A stretch of 64,000 nucleotides of DNA from an uncultured Pseudomonadota bacterium (GCA_903884235.1 CAISEB010000020.1:124001-188000), one strand, 5' to 3'. Counted from the first letter of the stretch, positions 19,146 through 28,524 are shown. The notes: generated by a model not told the origin, from the letters alone. Translations and numbers: made by a program.

Positions 19146-20081
19146 ATGCGCATCTTCGACGCCGCGGCCGTTGCCGCCACCCTGACGCCGGACGCCCTGG
19201 TCCCCGCGCTCGAGCGGATGTTCCGTTCCGGTTGCACCGCACCCGTCCGGCACCACCACACGATCCCGGTACCGGGTGCTGCCGATGCCACGCTGCTGCT
19301 GATGCCGGCGTGGCAGTCGGGCACCTACCTAGGCACGAAGATCTGCACGGTGTTCCCGGGCAACGTCGCCGAAGGACTCCCCGCCGTATCCGCAAGCTAC
19401 CTGCTGATGGATGGCCGGACCGGCGCCGTGCTCGCGCTGATCGATGGTGGCGAACTCACGGCCAGGCGCACGGCGGCGACGTCGGCGCTCGCCGCCCGCT
19501 TCCTCGCCCGGCAGGACTCGCGGACGCTGCTCGTCCTCGGCACGGGGCGGATCTCGGCCGAGCTCGCGCGCTGCCACAGCGCCGTGCGGCCCGGCCTCGA
19601 GCGGGTCCTCGTCTGGGGTCGGTCCGTCGCGAATGCCGAGCGGCTCGTCGGGCAACTGCGGACCGAGGGCATCCCGGCCGAGCGCGCGGAGGACCTCGCC
19701 AGCGCCACGGCCCGCGCCGACATCGTCGCGAGCGCCACGCTCGCGACCGAACCGCTGGTGCACGGTGCCGTCGTGCAGCCGGGCACGCACGTCGACCTGG
19801 TCGGAGCGTTCACGCCGACGATGCGCGAGTCCGACGACGCACTGGTCGGCAAGGCGAGCCTGTTCGCCGACACGCGCGACGGCGCGCTGAGGGAAGGCGG
19901 CGACCTCGTCATCCCGGTGGCGCGCGGCATCGTCTCGGCCGACTCCGTGGTGGACCTCGCGATGCTCTGCCGCGGCGCACACCCGGGCCGCCGCGACGAG
20001 GACGAGATCACCGTGTTCAAGTCCGTCGGCGCGGCGCTCGAGGATCTCGCGGCCGCTATCCTCGTCTACGAGGCAGGCTGA
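19146..20081 (+). CDS. Ornithine cyclodeaminase/mu-crystallin family protein
   Basis: 311 residues, the family length. The Rossmann dinucleotide motif is VLGTGRISAEL (about residue 120), with the GRSVANAERL stretch after it; GAFTPTMRE and the SADSVVDL region near the C-terminus also fit. Relatives include ornithine cyclodeaminase, alanine dehydrogenase and ketimine reductases, and sequence alone does not separate them. ATG 19146 begins MRIFDAAAVAA. No proline or arginine catabolism genes are adjacent. Confidence 0.87.
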   Translation: MRIFDAAAVAATLTPDALVPALERMFRSGCTAPVRHHHTIPVPGAADATLLLMPAWQSGTYLGTKICTVFPGNVAEGLPAVSASYLLMDGRTGAVLALIDGGELTARRTAATSALAARFLARQDSRTLLVLGTGRISAELARCHSAVRPGLERVLVWGRSVANAERLVGQLRTEGIPAERAEDLASATARADIVASATLATEPLVHGAVVQPGTHVDLVGAFTPTMRESDDALVGKASLFADTRDGALREGGDLVIPVARGIVSADSVVDLAMLCRGAHPGRRDEDEITVFKSVGAALEDLAAAILVYEAG

Positions 20082-20179
20082 TTGCCGTAGTCGTGGCGAG
20101 TGCAGATGGCTTGCCGACTCGTTTGCGCGTAGCGTCGTCGACCCACCGCCGCCATCGAGCGGCCGCCGCGGAGCGTGCG

Positions 20180-20620
20180 ATGCATCCCTACCCCCACCTG
20201 TACTCGGCCAGCGCCAGCGCGACGCCCGCAGGTCCCGTGCCGCTGCGCGGTGAGAATCTCCCGCAGATCGACACTGCCCCGCCGCCCGAGTTTGGCGGGC
20301 CGGGAGGCGTCTGGTCTCCCGAGACGCTGCTCACCGGCGCGCTCGCGGACTGCTTCCTGTTCACCTTCCGTGCGGTGGCGAGGGCATCGGCGCTCGAGTG
20401 GGAGCAGCTCGACTGCAAGGTCGATGCGACGCTCGAGAAGGTCGACGGCGTCACGCGCTTTACCGCCTACCGGACCCATGCGCGACTGGTGATCGCGGCC
20501 GGAGTCGACTCCGCGAAGGCGCATCGGGCGCTCGAACGTTCGGAGCAGACCTGCCTGATCGCGAATTCACTCAACGGCGCTCGGACGCTGGACATCGAGA
20601 TCGTCGAACCACCGGGCTGA
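20180..20620 (+). CDS. OsmC/Ohr family protein
   Basis: 146 residues. The two redox cysteines expected for the family are seen in LLTGALADCFLFTF (about residue 56) and in EQTCLIANSL (about residue 123). These proteins reduce organic hydroperoxides or bind lipids/thiols; this one resembles the general OsmC branch rather than Ohr itself. ATG 20180 gives MHPYPHLYSA; an in-frame extension upstream crosses the cyclodeaminase gene and is not coding. Confidence 0.85.
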   Translation: MHPYPHLYSASASATPAGPVPLRGENLPQIDTAPPPEFGGPGGVWSPETLLTGALADCFLFTFRAVARASALEWEQLDCKVDATLEKVDGVTRFTAYRTHARLVIAAGVDSAKAHRALERSEQTCLIANSLNGARTLDIEIVEPPG

Positions 20621-20635
20621 GCACTGGAGACACCG

Positions 20636-21238
20636 ATGCCACCAATCTGGGACGAGCGCTACGCGCCGGTCGACTTCTTCTACGGTACGGAGCCCAACGA
20701 CTTCCTGCGCGAGCACGCCGGACGCATCACGCCCGGCGGGGCGGTGCTGTCGCTCGGCGAGGGCGAGGGACGCAACGCGGCATTCCTCGCCGCCGGGGGC
20801 CATCGGGTGCTGGCGTTGGACCAGTCGGCCGTCGGGCTCGACAAGGCACGGCGACTCGCGGCAGCTCGTGGTCTCGCGATCGACACGCTCGCCGCGGATC
20901 TCGCCGAATACCGGATCGAGCCCGGCGCATGGGATGCGATCGTCTCGATCTGGTGCCACCTGCCGTCCGGGCTGCGCCGGCACGTGTATGCCGAGGTCGC
21001 GGCCGGACTCCGGCCTGGCGGCGTGTTCCTGTTGGAATCCTATACGCCCGAGCAGATCCGCCTCGGCACCGGCGGCCCGAAGAATCCGGACCTCATGCCG
21101 ACGCTGGCGCAGTTGCGAATGGAACTGCCAGGGCTGGTGTTCGATGTCGCCGAGGAGCGGGAGCGCGATGTCAGTGAAGGCGAGGGGCATCGCGGGCGCA
21201 GCGCCGTCGTGCAGGTCGTGGCCCGGCGACCGGGCTGA
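20636..21238 (+). CDS. Class I SAM-dependent methyltransferase (TehB-like)
   Basis: 200 residues. It starts MPPIWDERYAPVDFFYG, the usual opening of small TehB-like methyltransferases. Motif I is VLSLGEGEGRNAAFLA (about residues 37-52), the acidic ribose-binding residue is in VLALDQS, and motif IV is IVSIWCHLP. It lies 15 nt after the OsmC stop, so the two are probably cotranscribed, possibly in detoxification. The substrate is not evident. Confidence 0.87.
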   Translation: MPPIWDERYAPVDFFYGTEPNDFLREHAGRITPGGAVLSLGEGEGRNAAFLAAGGHRVLALDQSAVGLDKARRLAAARGLAIDTLAADLAEYRIEPGAWDAIVSIWCHLPSGLRRHVYAEVAAGLRPGGVFLLESYTPEQIRLGTGGPKNPDLMPTLAQLRMELPGLVFDVAEERERDVSEGEGHRGRSAVVQVVARRPG

Positions 21239-21246
21239 AAGCCCGG
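21230..21246. terminator. Short hairpin spanning the methyltransferase stop
   Basis: CCGGGCT-GAA-AGCCCGG, a 7-bp perfect stem, includes the TGA stop and lies between two convergent genes. There is no T-run, so its role in termination is uncertain. Confidence 0.4.
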
Positions 21247-21262
21247 TTCGCCGGCCCGCCGA

Positions 21263-21466
21263 TCAGTCGGCCTTGCCGGATCCGCAGGTGTTGACGCCGA
21301 CGACCGTGTAGAGCGGGCAGAACCGCATCGTCGCCGTCAGCAGCGGCACGATGCCGATGAGGCCGAACCAGCGGTTCGGACCTTCGACGAGAAACACGGC
21401 GCTGAGCAACCCCAGCCCGACGACGATCCGGAGGACGCGATCGATCGATCCAACATTGGCTTTCAT
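21263..21466 (-). CDS. YgaP-like DUF2892 small membrane protein
   Basis: 67 residues, MKANVGSIDRVLRIVVG followed by two membrane helices, FRFCPLYTVVGVNTC-like ending (MRFCPLYTVVGVNTCGS). This is the DUF2892 family, the membrane part of the rhodanese YgaP; conserved cysteines sit after the second helix. AGGAGT precedes the ATG. It follows the ArsR regulator gene by 71 nt in the same direction and mirrors a second DUF2892 gene divergent from it. A role in sulfide/persulfide handling is inferred. Confidence 0.85.
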   Translation of the reverse strand: MKANVGSIDRVLRIVVGLGLLSAVFLVEGPNRWFGLIGIVPLLTATMRFCPLYTVVGVNTCGSGKAD

Positions 21467-21537
21467 GCACTTGACTCCTGGACGTGAACGGAACGGATCG
21501 CCGCGACGTCCCCGGAGGGTCCGCCGCGGCATTCGAC

Positions 21538-21921
21538 TCAGCAGTTGCGCCGCGTCGCGCGCGGACGGCGTCGACTCGGCGCATCGGGCGCGCAGAACGC
21601 CTGGTACAGCACTTCCATGATCTTCAGCGCCGGACCCTGCGCGAGCGCGTAGTAGATCGTCTGCGACTCGCGCCGCGTGGTGACGATCCCATTGGTGCGC
21701 AGCACCGCGAGGTGCTGTGACAGGGCCGACTGGCTGAGCTCCACCCGCTCGTTGATCCCGCCGACCGACAGCGGGCCCTCGAGCAGCGAGCACAGGATGA
21801 GCAGGCGCTGGTCGTTGGCGAGCGCCTTCAGCAGGGCGGCCGCCTCTCCCGCGTGCTCCTGGACGGCGGACATGTCCGCATCCGCCGGGCGTACCGACGT
21901 CCTGGCCTGCTCCGCTCCCAT
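21538..21921 (-). CDS. ArsR-family repressor, BigR/SqrR-like sulfide or persulfide sensor
   Basis: 127 residues with a winged helix-turn-helix (VELSQSALSQHLAVLR as recognition region). Cysteines sit in LLILCSLLEG (about residue 44) and YQAFCAPDA (about residue 112), at the positions used by BigR/YgaV/SqrR to form the sulfide-dependent di- or tetrasulfide bridge. Arsenic-type metal-binding cysteines are not seen. ATG 21921 has GGGAG upstream. It is divergent from a DUF2892-RND operon with a clear 25-bp dyad between them, so it likely represses both sides and releases when sulfide or persulfide rises. Confidence 0.88.
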   Translation of the reverse strand: MGAEQARTSVRPADADMSAVQEHAGEAAALLKALANDQRLLILCSLLEGPLSVGGINERVELSQSALSQHLAVLRTNGIVTTRRESQTIYYALAQGPALKIMEVLYQAFCAPDAPSRRRPRATRRNC

Positions 21922-21966
21922 GGACCTGCTCCCGGGCCGCGAGGCCCCGTGTATTTCCGTACTTGC

Positions 21967-21991
21967 TACTTTAGCAAATACTGATAAAGTA
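21967..21991. promoter_or_regulatory. Probable operator of the BigR/SqrR-like repressor
   Basis: Two perfect 7-bp arms, TACTTTA and TAAAGTA, are separated by 11 bp in the 108-bp gap between the divergent arsR-type and DUF2892-RND genes. The AT-rich dyad fits the sites of BigR-like regulators and overlaps where promoters for both directions must lie. Confidence 0.7.
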
Positions 21992-22029
21992 AGCCACAGA
22001 AATTTTCGCCACGGACCCGGAGGCCAGAC

Positions 22030-22233
22030 ATGAACATCGATGCATGGGTGATGCGCTTCGCCGGCGCGATGGTGCTGCTCAGCCTCGCACTCGCCCACTT
22101 CGCGAGCCCGTCGTGGCTCTGGCTGGCGGCCTTCGTCGGTGCGAACCTGTTCCAGGCCTCGTTCACGGGTTTCTGCCCGCTGGCGATCGTCCTCAGGAAG
22201 CTCGGCCTCCAGCCGGGCTGCGCCTTCAACTGA
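22030..22233 (+). CDS. YgaP-like DUF2892 small membrane protein (second copy)
   Basis: 67 residues with two membrane helices and the conserved C-terminal stretch FTGFCPLAIVLRKLGL ending in PGCAFN. It belongs to the same DUF2892 family as the 21263-21466 gene but is clearly diverged from it. It opens the + strand operon, 11 nt before the membrane fusion protein, under the dyad operator. The conserved FCPLA cysteine is the one thought to take part in sulfur transfer in YgaP-type proteins. Confidence 0.85.
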   Translation: MNIDAWVMRFAGAMVLLSLALAHFASPSWLWLAAFVGANLFQASFTGFCPLAIVLRKLGLQPGCAFN

Positions 22234-22244
22234 TCGATCCAGCC

Positions 22245-23300
22245 ATGCACAGGCCCTCCCTCCTCGCGACGCTGGCCGCGGCCGCGCTCGGGCTCGCGGC
22301 CTGCGGCGGCAGCCCGCCAGCCGCACGCGCGCCGTCGATGCCGCCGCTGGCGACGCTCGAGATCCGACCCGTGCGCACGCCGTTGGAGCGCACCGTCGAT
22401 GGCACCGTCGAGGCGGTCAACCAGGCCACGGTGTCCGCGCAGACGGGCGGCCGGGTTGCCGAGATCCTCTACGACGTCGACGACGTCGTGCCAGCCGGCG
22501 CGGTGATCATGCGGCTCAAGGGCGTCGAGCAGCGCGCCGGGCTGCAGGCGGCGGAAGCGAACCTCACGGAAGCGCGCGTGCGCAACACGGAGGCCGCCGC
22601 GCAGTACCAGCGCATCGCGGACCTGTACGAGAAGCGGCTCGTCTCCCGCCTTCAGTTCGACCAGGCGACCGCAAACCGGGACGCAGCCGCGGCGCGGCTG
22701 GCCGCGACCGAGGCCGGCGTGTCGAGCGCCCAGGCGGGCGTCGGGTACACCGAAGTGCGGGCGCCGTACGGCGGCGTCGTGACGAAGCGCCTCGTGCAGG
22801 TGGGCGAGACGGTGGCGCCGGGAACGCCGCTGATGACCGGCGTGTCGCTGGCGAACCTCCGGGTCGATTTCAGCATTCCGCAGAGCGTGGTCGGACTGGT
22901 CCGGCAGTTCGGCAAGGCAGCGGTCTACGCCAACCGGACCCGGCTGGTGTCGGACCGGATCACGATCTTCCCCGAAGCCGCCGCGTCCTCGAGCACGTTC
23001 CGCGCCCGCGTCGATCTGCCCTCGGGCACTGCCGACGTCGCTCCGGGGATGTACGTGAAGGTCGGACTGATGATCGGCGAAGCGGACCGGCTCGTCGTGC
23101 CGGTGACCGCGATCATCGAGCGCAGCGAAGTGACCGGGGTCTACGTGGTGGATGCCGCAGGTCGCCCTTCCCTCCGGTACGTGCGCCGCGGCCGTGCCCT
23201 CGGGCCCAGCGTCGAGATCCTCGCCGGCCTCGTGCCCGGTGACCGCATCGCGATCGATCCGGCGGCGGCCGCCGCCCGGGTCGTAGCGGACATGCCGTGA
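22245..23300 (+). CDS. RND efflux periplasmic adaptor (membrane fusion lipoprotein)
   Basis: 351 residues. The signal peptide ends in the lipobox LAACGG, so the mature protein is lipid-anchored. Then come the barrel-sandwich lipoyl-like halves (VSAQTGGRV and EVRAPYGGVV), a coiled-coil hairpin with many Ala/Arg/Glu (about residues 95-165) and the beta-barrel region. It links the inner-membrane RND pump to an outer-membrane channel. Its stop overlaps the GTG start of the pump gene (GTGA). No outer-membrane factor gene is in this operon. Confidence 0.92.
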   Translation: MHRPSLLATLAAAALGLAACGGSPPAARAPSMPPLATLEIRPVRTPLERTVDGTVEAVNQATVSAQTGGRVAEILYDVDDVVPAGAVIMRLKGVEQRAGLQAAEANLTEARVRNTEAAAQYQRIADLYEKRLVSRLQFDQATANRDAAAARLAATEAGVSSAQAGVGYTEVRAPYGGVVTKRLVQVGETVAPGTPLMTGVSLANLRVDFSIPQSVVGLVRQFGKAAVYANRTRLVSDRITIFPEAAASSSTFRARVDLPSGTADVAPGMYVKVGLMIGEADRLVVPVTAIIERSEVTGVYVVDAAGRPSLRYVRRGRALGPSVEILAGLVPGDRIAIDPAAAAARVVADMP

Positions 23301-26300
23301 CCGCACCCCTCGGGTTCAGCGGTCGTCTCTCGAAGCGGTTCCTCGAGAACCAGCTGACGCCGCTGCTCGCCCTCGCCGCGCTCCTCCTCGGGGCGTTCGC
23401 GGTCCTCGTGACCCCGCGCGAGGAGGAGCCCCAGATCGACGTCACGTTCGCGAACATCTTCGTGCCGTTTCCCGGCGCGAGTTCGCAGCAGGTCGAGAGC
23501 CAGGTGGCGACGCCGATGGAGAAGGTCCTCGGCGAGATCTCGGGTGTCAAGCACATCTACTCGGTGTCTCGCCCTGGCATGGCGGTGCTGACCGTGCAGT
23601 ACGAGGTCGGCATCCATCGCAACGACGCGATCGTGCGGCTCTACAACGCGGTGTACTCGAACCAGGACTGGCGCCCGGCGGGTGCGGGCATCCTGCAGCC
23701 GTTGATCAAGCCCATGGGGATCGACGACGTCCCGATCGTCACGCTGACGTTGTGGAGCCGGGACCCGACCCTCGGCGGGCACGAGCTCGGCGAGGTGGCA
23801 CGCTCGATCGAGAGCGAGATCAAGCGGGTGCCCGGCACGCGCAACGTCTACGCGGTCGGGGATGCGCCGCCCGCCATCCACGTCCAGCTCGACCCCGGCA
23901 GGCTCGCCGCCGCGGGCCTCACTGCGGCCGACCTCGCCGCATCGCTGCAGGCGGCGAACCTCGTGCGCCAGGCAGGCCCGGTCACCGAGAACGGCCGCCT
24001 CGCACCCGTCCAGGCCGGTGCGTTCCTGGCCAGCCGCGACGACGTCGGCGGCCTGATCGTGTCGGCGCGAGACGGCAAGCCCGTGTACCTCGATGACATC
24101 GCGACCGTCACCGATCGACCTCCTGCCCCGCAGCAGTACGCGTGGTTCGGAACCGGGCCGGCCGGAGTCCGGGCCGGCATCCCGGCCACGATCCAGTCCC
24201 CCGCCGTCACGCTCGCCATCGCCAAGAAGCCCGGCATGAACGCGATCGACGTCGCGACCGCCGTCATCCGCCGCGTAGACCAATTGAGGGGCGTCACCAT
24301 CCCGGCCGGCGTCGAGGTCACGGTGACCCGCAACTACGGCGTCACGGCCAACGACAAGGCGACCAAGCTGATCGAGAAGCTGCTGTTCGCGACGACGTCC
24401 GTTGTGCTGCTCGTGCTGCTCGCCGTCGGCCGGCGCGAGGCAGTGGTGGTCGGCGCGGCGGTCATCGTGACCCTCGCGGCCACCCTCTTCGCATCGTGGG
24501 CGTGGGGCTTCACGATCAACCGCGTCTCGCTGTTCGCGCTCATCTTCTCGATCGGCATCCTCGTCGACGACGCGATCGTCATCGTCGAGAACATCCACCG
24601 CCACCTGGCGACCGATCCTCGACCCATCTCGGAGGTGATCCCGATCGCGGTGGACGAGGTGGGCGGTCCCACGATCCTCGCCACGTTCACCGTGATCGCC
24701 GCGCTGCTGCCAATGGCGTTCGTGACCGGGCTGATGGGTCCGTACATGGGCCCGATCCCCATCAATGCGAGCATGGGGATGGTGATTTCGCTTGGCGTCG
24801 CTCTGGTGTTCACGCCGTGGCTGTCGCGCAAGATGTTCGCCCCCGCTCGGCACGATGCGACCGCGGAATCGACTGCGGAGAGCCGCCTGCATCGATGGTT
24901 CGAGGCGCTGCTGTCGCCGTTCCTGCGGGGCGTCGATGCCCGCGGGCGCCGTCACCGGCTCTACTGGGGGACGGCAGGCGCGATCGGGGTCGCGGTCATG
25001 CTGGCGGGCGTTCAGCTCGTCGTCCTGAAGATGCTCCCGTTCGACAACAAGTCCGAGTTCCAGGTCGTCGTGAACATGCCGGAAGGCACGCCCGTGGAGG
25101 GCACCGCGCGAGTGCTGGGCGCGCTTGCCGACATCGTCCGCCGGGAACCGGAGGTCTCCGACTACCAGGCCTACGCGGGTACGTCCGCGCCGATCAACTT
25201 CAATGGCCTGGTGCGCCAGTACTACCTGCGCTCCGATCCGAACCAGGGCGACCTGCAGGTCAATCTCGTCGACAAGGCGCACCGCAGCCGCAAGAGCCAC
25301 GACATCGCACGCGCCGTGCGGCCGCTGCTCGTGGCCGAAGGTCGGCGCCTTGGCGCGCGCTCAGTGCAGGTCGTCGAGGTTCCCCCCGGGCCACCGGTGC
25401 AGGCGCCGCTCGTCGCGGAGATCTACGGACCGGACTACGCCGCGCAGATGGAGGTCGGGCGAGCGCTGCGCGCAATGTTCGACGGCACGAAGGACATCGT
25501 CGACACCGACGACACGCTCGCGGCGCCAGCCGCCCGCTACGAGGTGCGAGCGGATCGCGCCCGCGCCGCTCTGATCGGCGTACCGCAGGCCTCCGTTGCC
25601 GAGGCGCTCGCGACCGGGCTCGGTGGCATCGACGCGACCTACGTGCACGCCGGTCGCGAACGCGACCCGATCGCGGTGCACCTGGAACTCCCGGACCCGG
25701 ACCGGGCCGGCCTCGATGCGGCCCTCGCGCTGCCGGTGCGCGCCGCAGGCGGCGGACTGGTGCCACTGTCCGAAGTCGTGACGACCGTCCGCCGGCCCTG
25801 GGACGCCACGATCTACCACAAGGACCTGCTGCCAGTGGTGTTCGTCACGGGCGACATGGCCGGGCGACTCGACAGCCCGCTATACGGGATGTTCGACCTC
25901 GTCGGCCAGGTTCGGAAGACCCCTCCGGCCGGCCATCCCCTGCTGCAGCGCTTCATCGGCGCGCCGGACCGGCCGGGCGAATTCTCCGTGCGCTGGGATG
26001 GCGAGTGGACGATCACCTACGAGACGTTCCGCGACATGGGCGCGGCCTACGGCGTCGGCTTGCTCTGCATCTACCTGCTGGTCGTCGCGCAGTTTCGCTC
26101 GTATGCCGTGCCGCTCGTGATCATGGCGCCGATCCCGCTGACCATCATCGGCGTGATGCCCGGGCACGCGCTGCTCGGCGCCAACTTCACGGCGACGTCG
26201 ATGATCGGGATGATCGCGCTCGCCGGGATCATCGTGCGCAACTCAATCTTGCTCGTCGACTTCATCAACGCCGAGTCCGCCGCGGGCCGGCCGCTGGCCG

Positions 26301-26524
26301 AGGCCGTGGTCCGCGCCGCTGCGATCCGCGCCCGACCGATCGTGCTGACGGGACTGGCGGCGATGATCGGCGCGTTCTTCATCCTCGATGATCCGATCTT
26401 CAACGGACTCGCGATCTCGCTGATCTTCGGCATCCTGGTGTCGACGGTGCTGACGCTGCTGCTGATCCCCCTGCTCTACTTCGGCTACCTGTCGCGCCGG
26501 GGCGCCGCGGCGCCGAGCGGCTGA
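23297..26524 (+). CDS. RND-family efflux pump, inner-membrane transporter
   Basis: 1,075 residues, full length for an RND pump, beginning with GTG at 23297. There are about 12 membrane segments with two large periplasmic loops; helix 4 contains FSIGILVDDAIVIVENIHR, where the paired Asp residues relay protons. The branch resembles HAE1-like pumps found beside ArsR/DUF2892 genes rather than heavy-metal CusA (no methionine relay seen). It lies under the probable sulfide-sensor operator; the exported compound is unknown. Confidence 0.92.
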   Translation: MTAPLGFSGRLSKRFLENQLTPLLALAALLLGAFAVLVTPREEEPQIDVTFANIFVPFPGASSQQVESQVATPMEKVLGEISGVKHIYSVSRPGMAVLTVQYEVGIHRNDAIVRLYNAVYSNQDWRPAGAGILQPLIKPMGIDDVPIVTLTLWSRDPTLGGHELGEVARSIESEIKRVPGTRNVYAVGDAPPAIHVQLDPGRLAAAGLTAADLAASLQAANLVRQAGPVTENGRLAPVQAGAFLASRDDVGGLIVSARDGKPVYLDDIATVTDRPPAPQQYAWFGTGPAGVRAGIPATIQSPAVTLAIAKKPGMNAIDVATAVIRRVDQLRGVTIPAGVEVTVTRNYGVTANDKATKLIEKLLFATTSVVLLVLLAVGRREAVVVGAAVIVTLAATLFASWAWGFTINRVSLFALIFSIGILVDDAIVIVENIHRHLATDPRPISEVIPIAVDEVGGPTILATFTVIAALLPMAFVTGLMGPYMGPIPINASMGMVISLGVALVFTPWLSRKMFAPARHDATAESTAESRLHRWFEALLSPFLRGVDARGRRHRLYWGTAGAIGVAVMLAGVQLVVLKMLPFDNKSEFQVVVNMPEGTPVEGTARVLGALADIVRREPEVSDYQAYAGTSAPINFNGLVRQYYLRSDPNQGDLQVNLVDKAHRSRKSHDIARAVRPLLVAEGRRLGARSVQVVEVPPGPPVQAPLVAEIYGPDYAAQMEVGRALRAMFDGTKDIVDTDDTLAAPAARYEVRADRARAALIGVPQASVAEALATGLGGIDATYVHAGRERDPIAVHLELPDPDRAGLDAALALPVRAAGGGLVPLSEVVTTVRRPWDATIYHKDLLPVVFVTGDMAGRLDSPLYGMFDLVGQVRKTPPAGHPLLQRFIGAPDRPGEFSVRWDGEWTITYETFRDMGAAYGVGLLCIYLLVVAQFRSYAVPLVIMAPIPLTIIGVMPGHALLGANFTATSMIGMIALAGIIVRNSILLVDFINAESAAGRPLAEAVVRAAAIRARPIVLTGLAAMIGAFFILDDPIFNGLAISLIFGILVSTVLTLLLIPLLYFGYLSRRGAAAPSG

Positions 26525-26537
26525 GTCCGCGGCGGGG

Positions 26538-27662
26538 TCAACGGGCGGCGAGGCGCGCGGGCGACAGTTGCACCGGGTCGATCCCGAGCTCGGCGGCTGC
26601 GCCATCGAGCGGCACGCCGCGCAGCAGGCTCGCCGCGAGCTGGCCCATGCCGGGCGAGGTCATGATGCCGCCGCCGCCCTGCCCGACGATCCACAGGAAC
26701 TGCGGCGCGTCCGGCGCGAACCCCACGACCGGCTGCTCGTCGCTCGCGAAGGTCCGCAGGCCCGCCCACTGGCTCTTGAGACGCTTGATGGGCAGCGTCG
26801 TCAGCGTCTCGAACTGGTCGACGGCGATCGCGATGTCGAGTTCCTCGGGCTGGGCGTCGCATGGCGCGCTCGGCGTCTGGTCGCCGGGCGACACCATCAG
26901 CACGGGTCCGCTCGCCTTGAAGTAGAAGCCGGACACCATCTCGTCCACGGGCGGGACGTAGGAGGCATCGAAGCCCGGGTCGAAGGTGAGCGCGGTGCGC
27001 CGTCGCGGCTCGAGCCCGAGCGGCGCGACTCCGCACTTTCCCGCGATGTCGTCCGCCCATGCGCCCGCCGCATCGACGATGGTCGTCGCCTCGACGAGCT
27101 CGTCACCGATGCGCGCGCGCCAGCAGCCGCCATGACGTTCGGCGCCGTGGAATTCGGCGGCCGTCCGGGTCTCGCCACCGGCCGCGCGCAGGCCGCGCAG
27201 GAATCCCTGGTGCAGGGCGTCGACGTCGATCTCCGCATTCTCGGGTTCGTACAGGACTCGCGAGATTTCGCTCCGGCGCAGGAACGGCACGATCTCGAGG
27301 GCGCGGTCGACGCTGATTTCCTCGAGCGTCGGATTGGACGGCTTCGCCTCCGCGTAGAACGCCTCGACCGTCTCCTCGCCTCCGGCCCGGACGAACATCA
27401 CGTTGCCGCGCCTGCGCATGAGCGGGACCGATGCGAAGCCCACCGGCGGCGCATCGAAGAAGGGACGGCCGTACAGCACGACCGACTGCATGAGTCCGTG
27501 GAAGTGGGCCGACGTCCATTCCGCAGCCGATCGCCCGGTCGTGTGGTAGCCATAGCCCGTCTCGCGCTCGACCAGGAGCACGCCGCGGTGCGGTGCGATG
27601 AAGTAACCGGCCGAGGACCCCGCGATGCCGCCACCGATGATCAGTACGTCGGTCTTCAACAT
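26538..27662 (-). CDS. FAD-dependent oxidoreductase (D-amino acid/glycine oxidase family)
   Basis: 374 residues. The N-terminal FAD-binding motif is VLIIGGGIAGSSAG (about residues 6-19) with the acidic residue in LLVERE; the C-terminal FAD contact is IVGQGGGGIMTSPGMG. This is the DAO family (glycine, sarcosine or D-amino acid oxidases). ATG 27662 begins MLKTDVLIIGG, with GAGGCGG upstream; a longer in-frame start adds 35 unlikely residues. The 3' end is 13 nt from the convergent RND stop. Confidence 0.88.
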   Translation of the reverse strand: MLKTDVLIIGGGIAGSSAGYFIAPHRGVLLVERETGYGYHTTGRSAAEWTSAHFHGLMQSVVLYGRPFFDAPPVGFASVPLMRRRGNVMFVRAGGEETVEAFYAEAKPSNPTLEEISVDRALEIVPFLRRSEISRVLYEPENAEIDVDALHQGFLRGLRAAGGETRTAAEFHGAERHGGCWRARIGDELVEATTIVDAAGAWADDIAGKCGVAPLGLEPRRRTALTFDPGFDASYVPPVDEMVSGFYFKASGPVLMVSPGDQTPSAPCDAQPEELDIAIAVDQFETLTTLPIKRLKSQWAGLRTFASDEQPVVGFAPDAPQFLWIVGQGGGGIMTSPGMGQLAASLLRGVPLDGAAAELGIDPVQLSPARLAAR

Positions 27663-27753
27663 GATCCGCCTCGATCTTGGACTCGCGTCCGGCTGGACGC
27701 TGCTATGGGATACATACTCTGGACAACCGACCCCGGCCAACGCCGACCCGACG

Positions 27754-28452
27754 TCAGGCCAGCGCAACGATCCGGTTGGTCACGGTACCGAGACCCTCGA
27801 TCCCGGCGACGACGACATCGCCTGCTTGCACCGGTCCGACGCCGGACGGCGTTCCCGTGTAGATCAGGTCGCCGGGCGCGAGCGTCCAGAATCGGGACAG
27901 CTCGGCGATGATCGCCGCGACGCTCCAGATCATGTCGGCAATGTCGCTTCGTTGTCGCTCGGCACCGTTGACGGCCAACCAGATCTGCGCGCGCGTCGGA
28001 TGGCCGACAGCCGCTGCCGGATGGATCGCGCCGATCGCCGCCGAGTGGTCGAACCCCTTCGCCGTATCCCAGGGCCTGCCCTGCTGGCGTGCTTCGGACT
28101 GTAGGTCACGGCGCGTGTAGTCGTTGCCGACCGCATAGCCGTACACGTGCCCGAGCGCGGCTCGCGGGTCGATGTCGCGCCCCCCCACTCCGAGCGCGAC
28201 GACGAGTTCGGCCTCGTAGTGCAGGTTGGACGTCCGCGGCGGGTACGGCAGGTCGGCGCCGTCGGCCAGGATGGCGTCGGCCGGCTTCGCGAAGAAGATG
28301 GGCGGCGTCCGGTCGGGATCGCCACCCATTTCCCGGACATGGGCCGCGTAGTTCTGGCCTACGCAATAGATGCGGTGGACCGGGAAGCGGGCGAGGTCAC
28401 CGGTCACGGCGACGGTTGGCGCAGCGGGTGCAGGGATCACGTACGCAGGCAT
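27754..28452 (-). CDS. Fumarylacetoacetate hydrolase family protein
   Basis: 232 residues. The metal-binding Glu pair is in HYEAELVVALG, with GYAVGNDYTRRDLQ and the C-terminal YTGTPSGVGPV typical of the family. Members cleave C-C bonds in acylpyruvates or hydrate/decarboxylate oxo acids. ATG 28452 has GGAG upstream. It is transcribed toward the FAD oxidoreductase, with 91 nt between, perhaps one operon for degradation of an amino-acid derivative. Confidence 0.87.
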   Translation of the reverse strand: MPAYVIPAPAAPTVAVTGDLARFPVHRIYCVGQNYAAHVREMGGDPDRTPPIFFAKPADAILADGADLPYPPRTSNLHYEAELVVALGVGGRDIDPRAALGHVYGYAVGNDYTRRDLQSEARQQGRPWDTAKGFDHSAAIGAIHPAAAVGHPTRAQIWLAVNGAERQRSDIADMIWSVAAIIAELSRFWTLAPGDLIYTGTPSGVGPVQAGDVVVAGIEGLGTVTNRIVALA

Positions 28453-28524
28453 CGGGGCTCCGGGTGAGCCGGCGGGCGGACGTCGCACCACCTAGCCATT
28501 CATGCTACCGCAACGGCGCCGGGA

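Noticed and set aside
23141-25300. Minus-strand open frame of 719 codons opposite the RND genes
   Set aside because: Composition is Asp/Arg/His-rich low-complexity, typical of antisense GC-rich frames.
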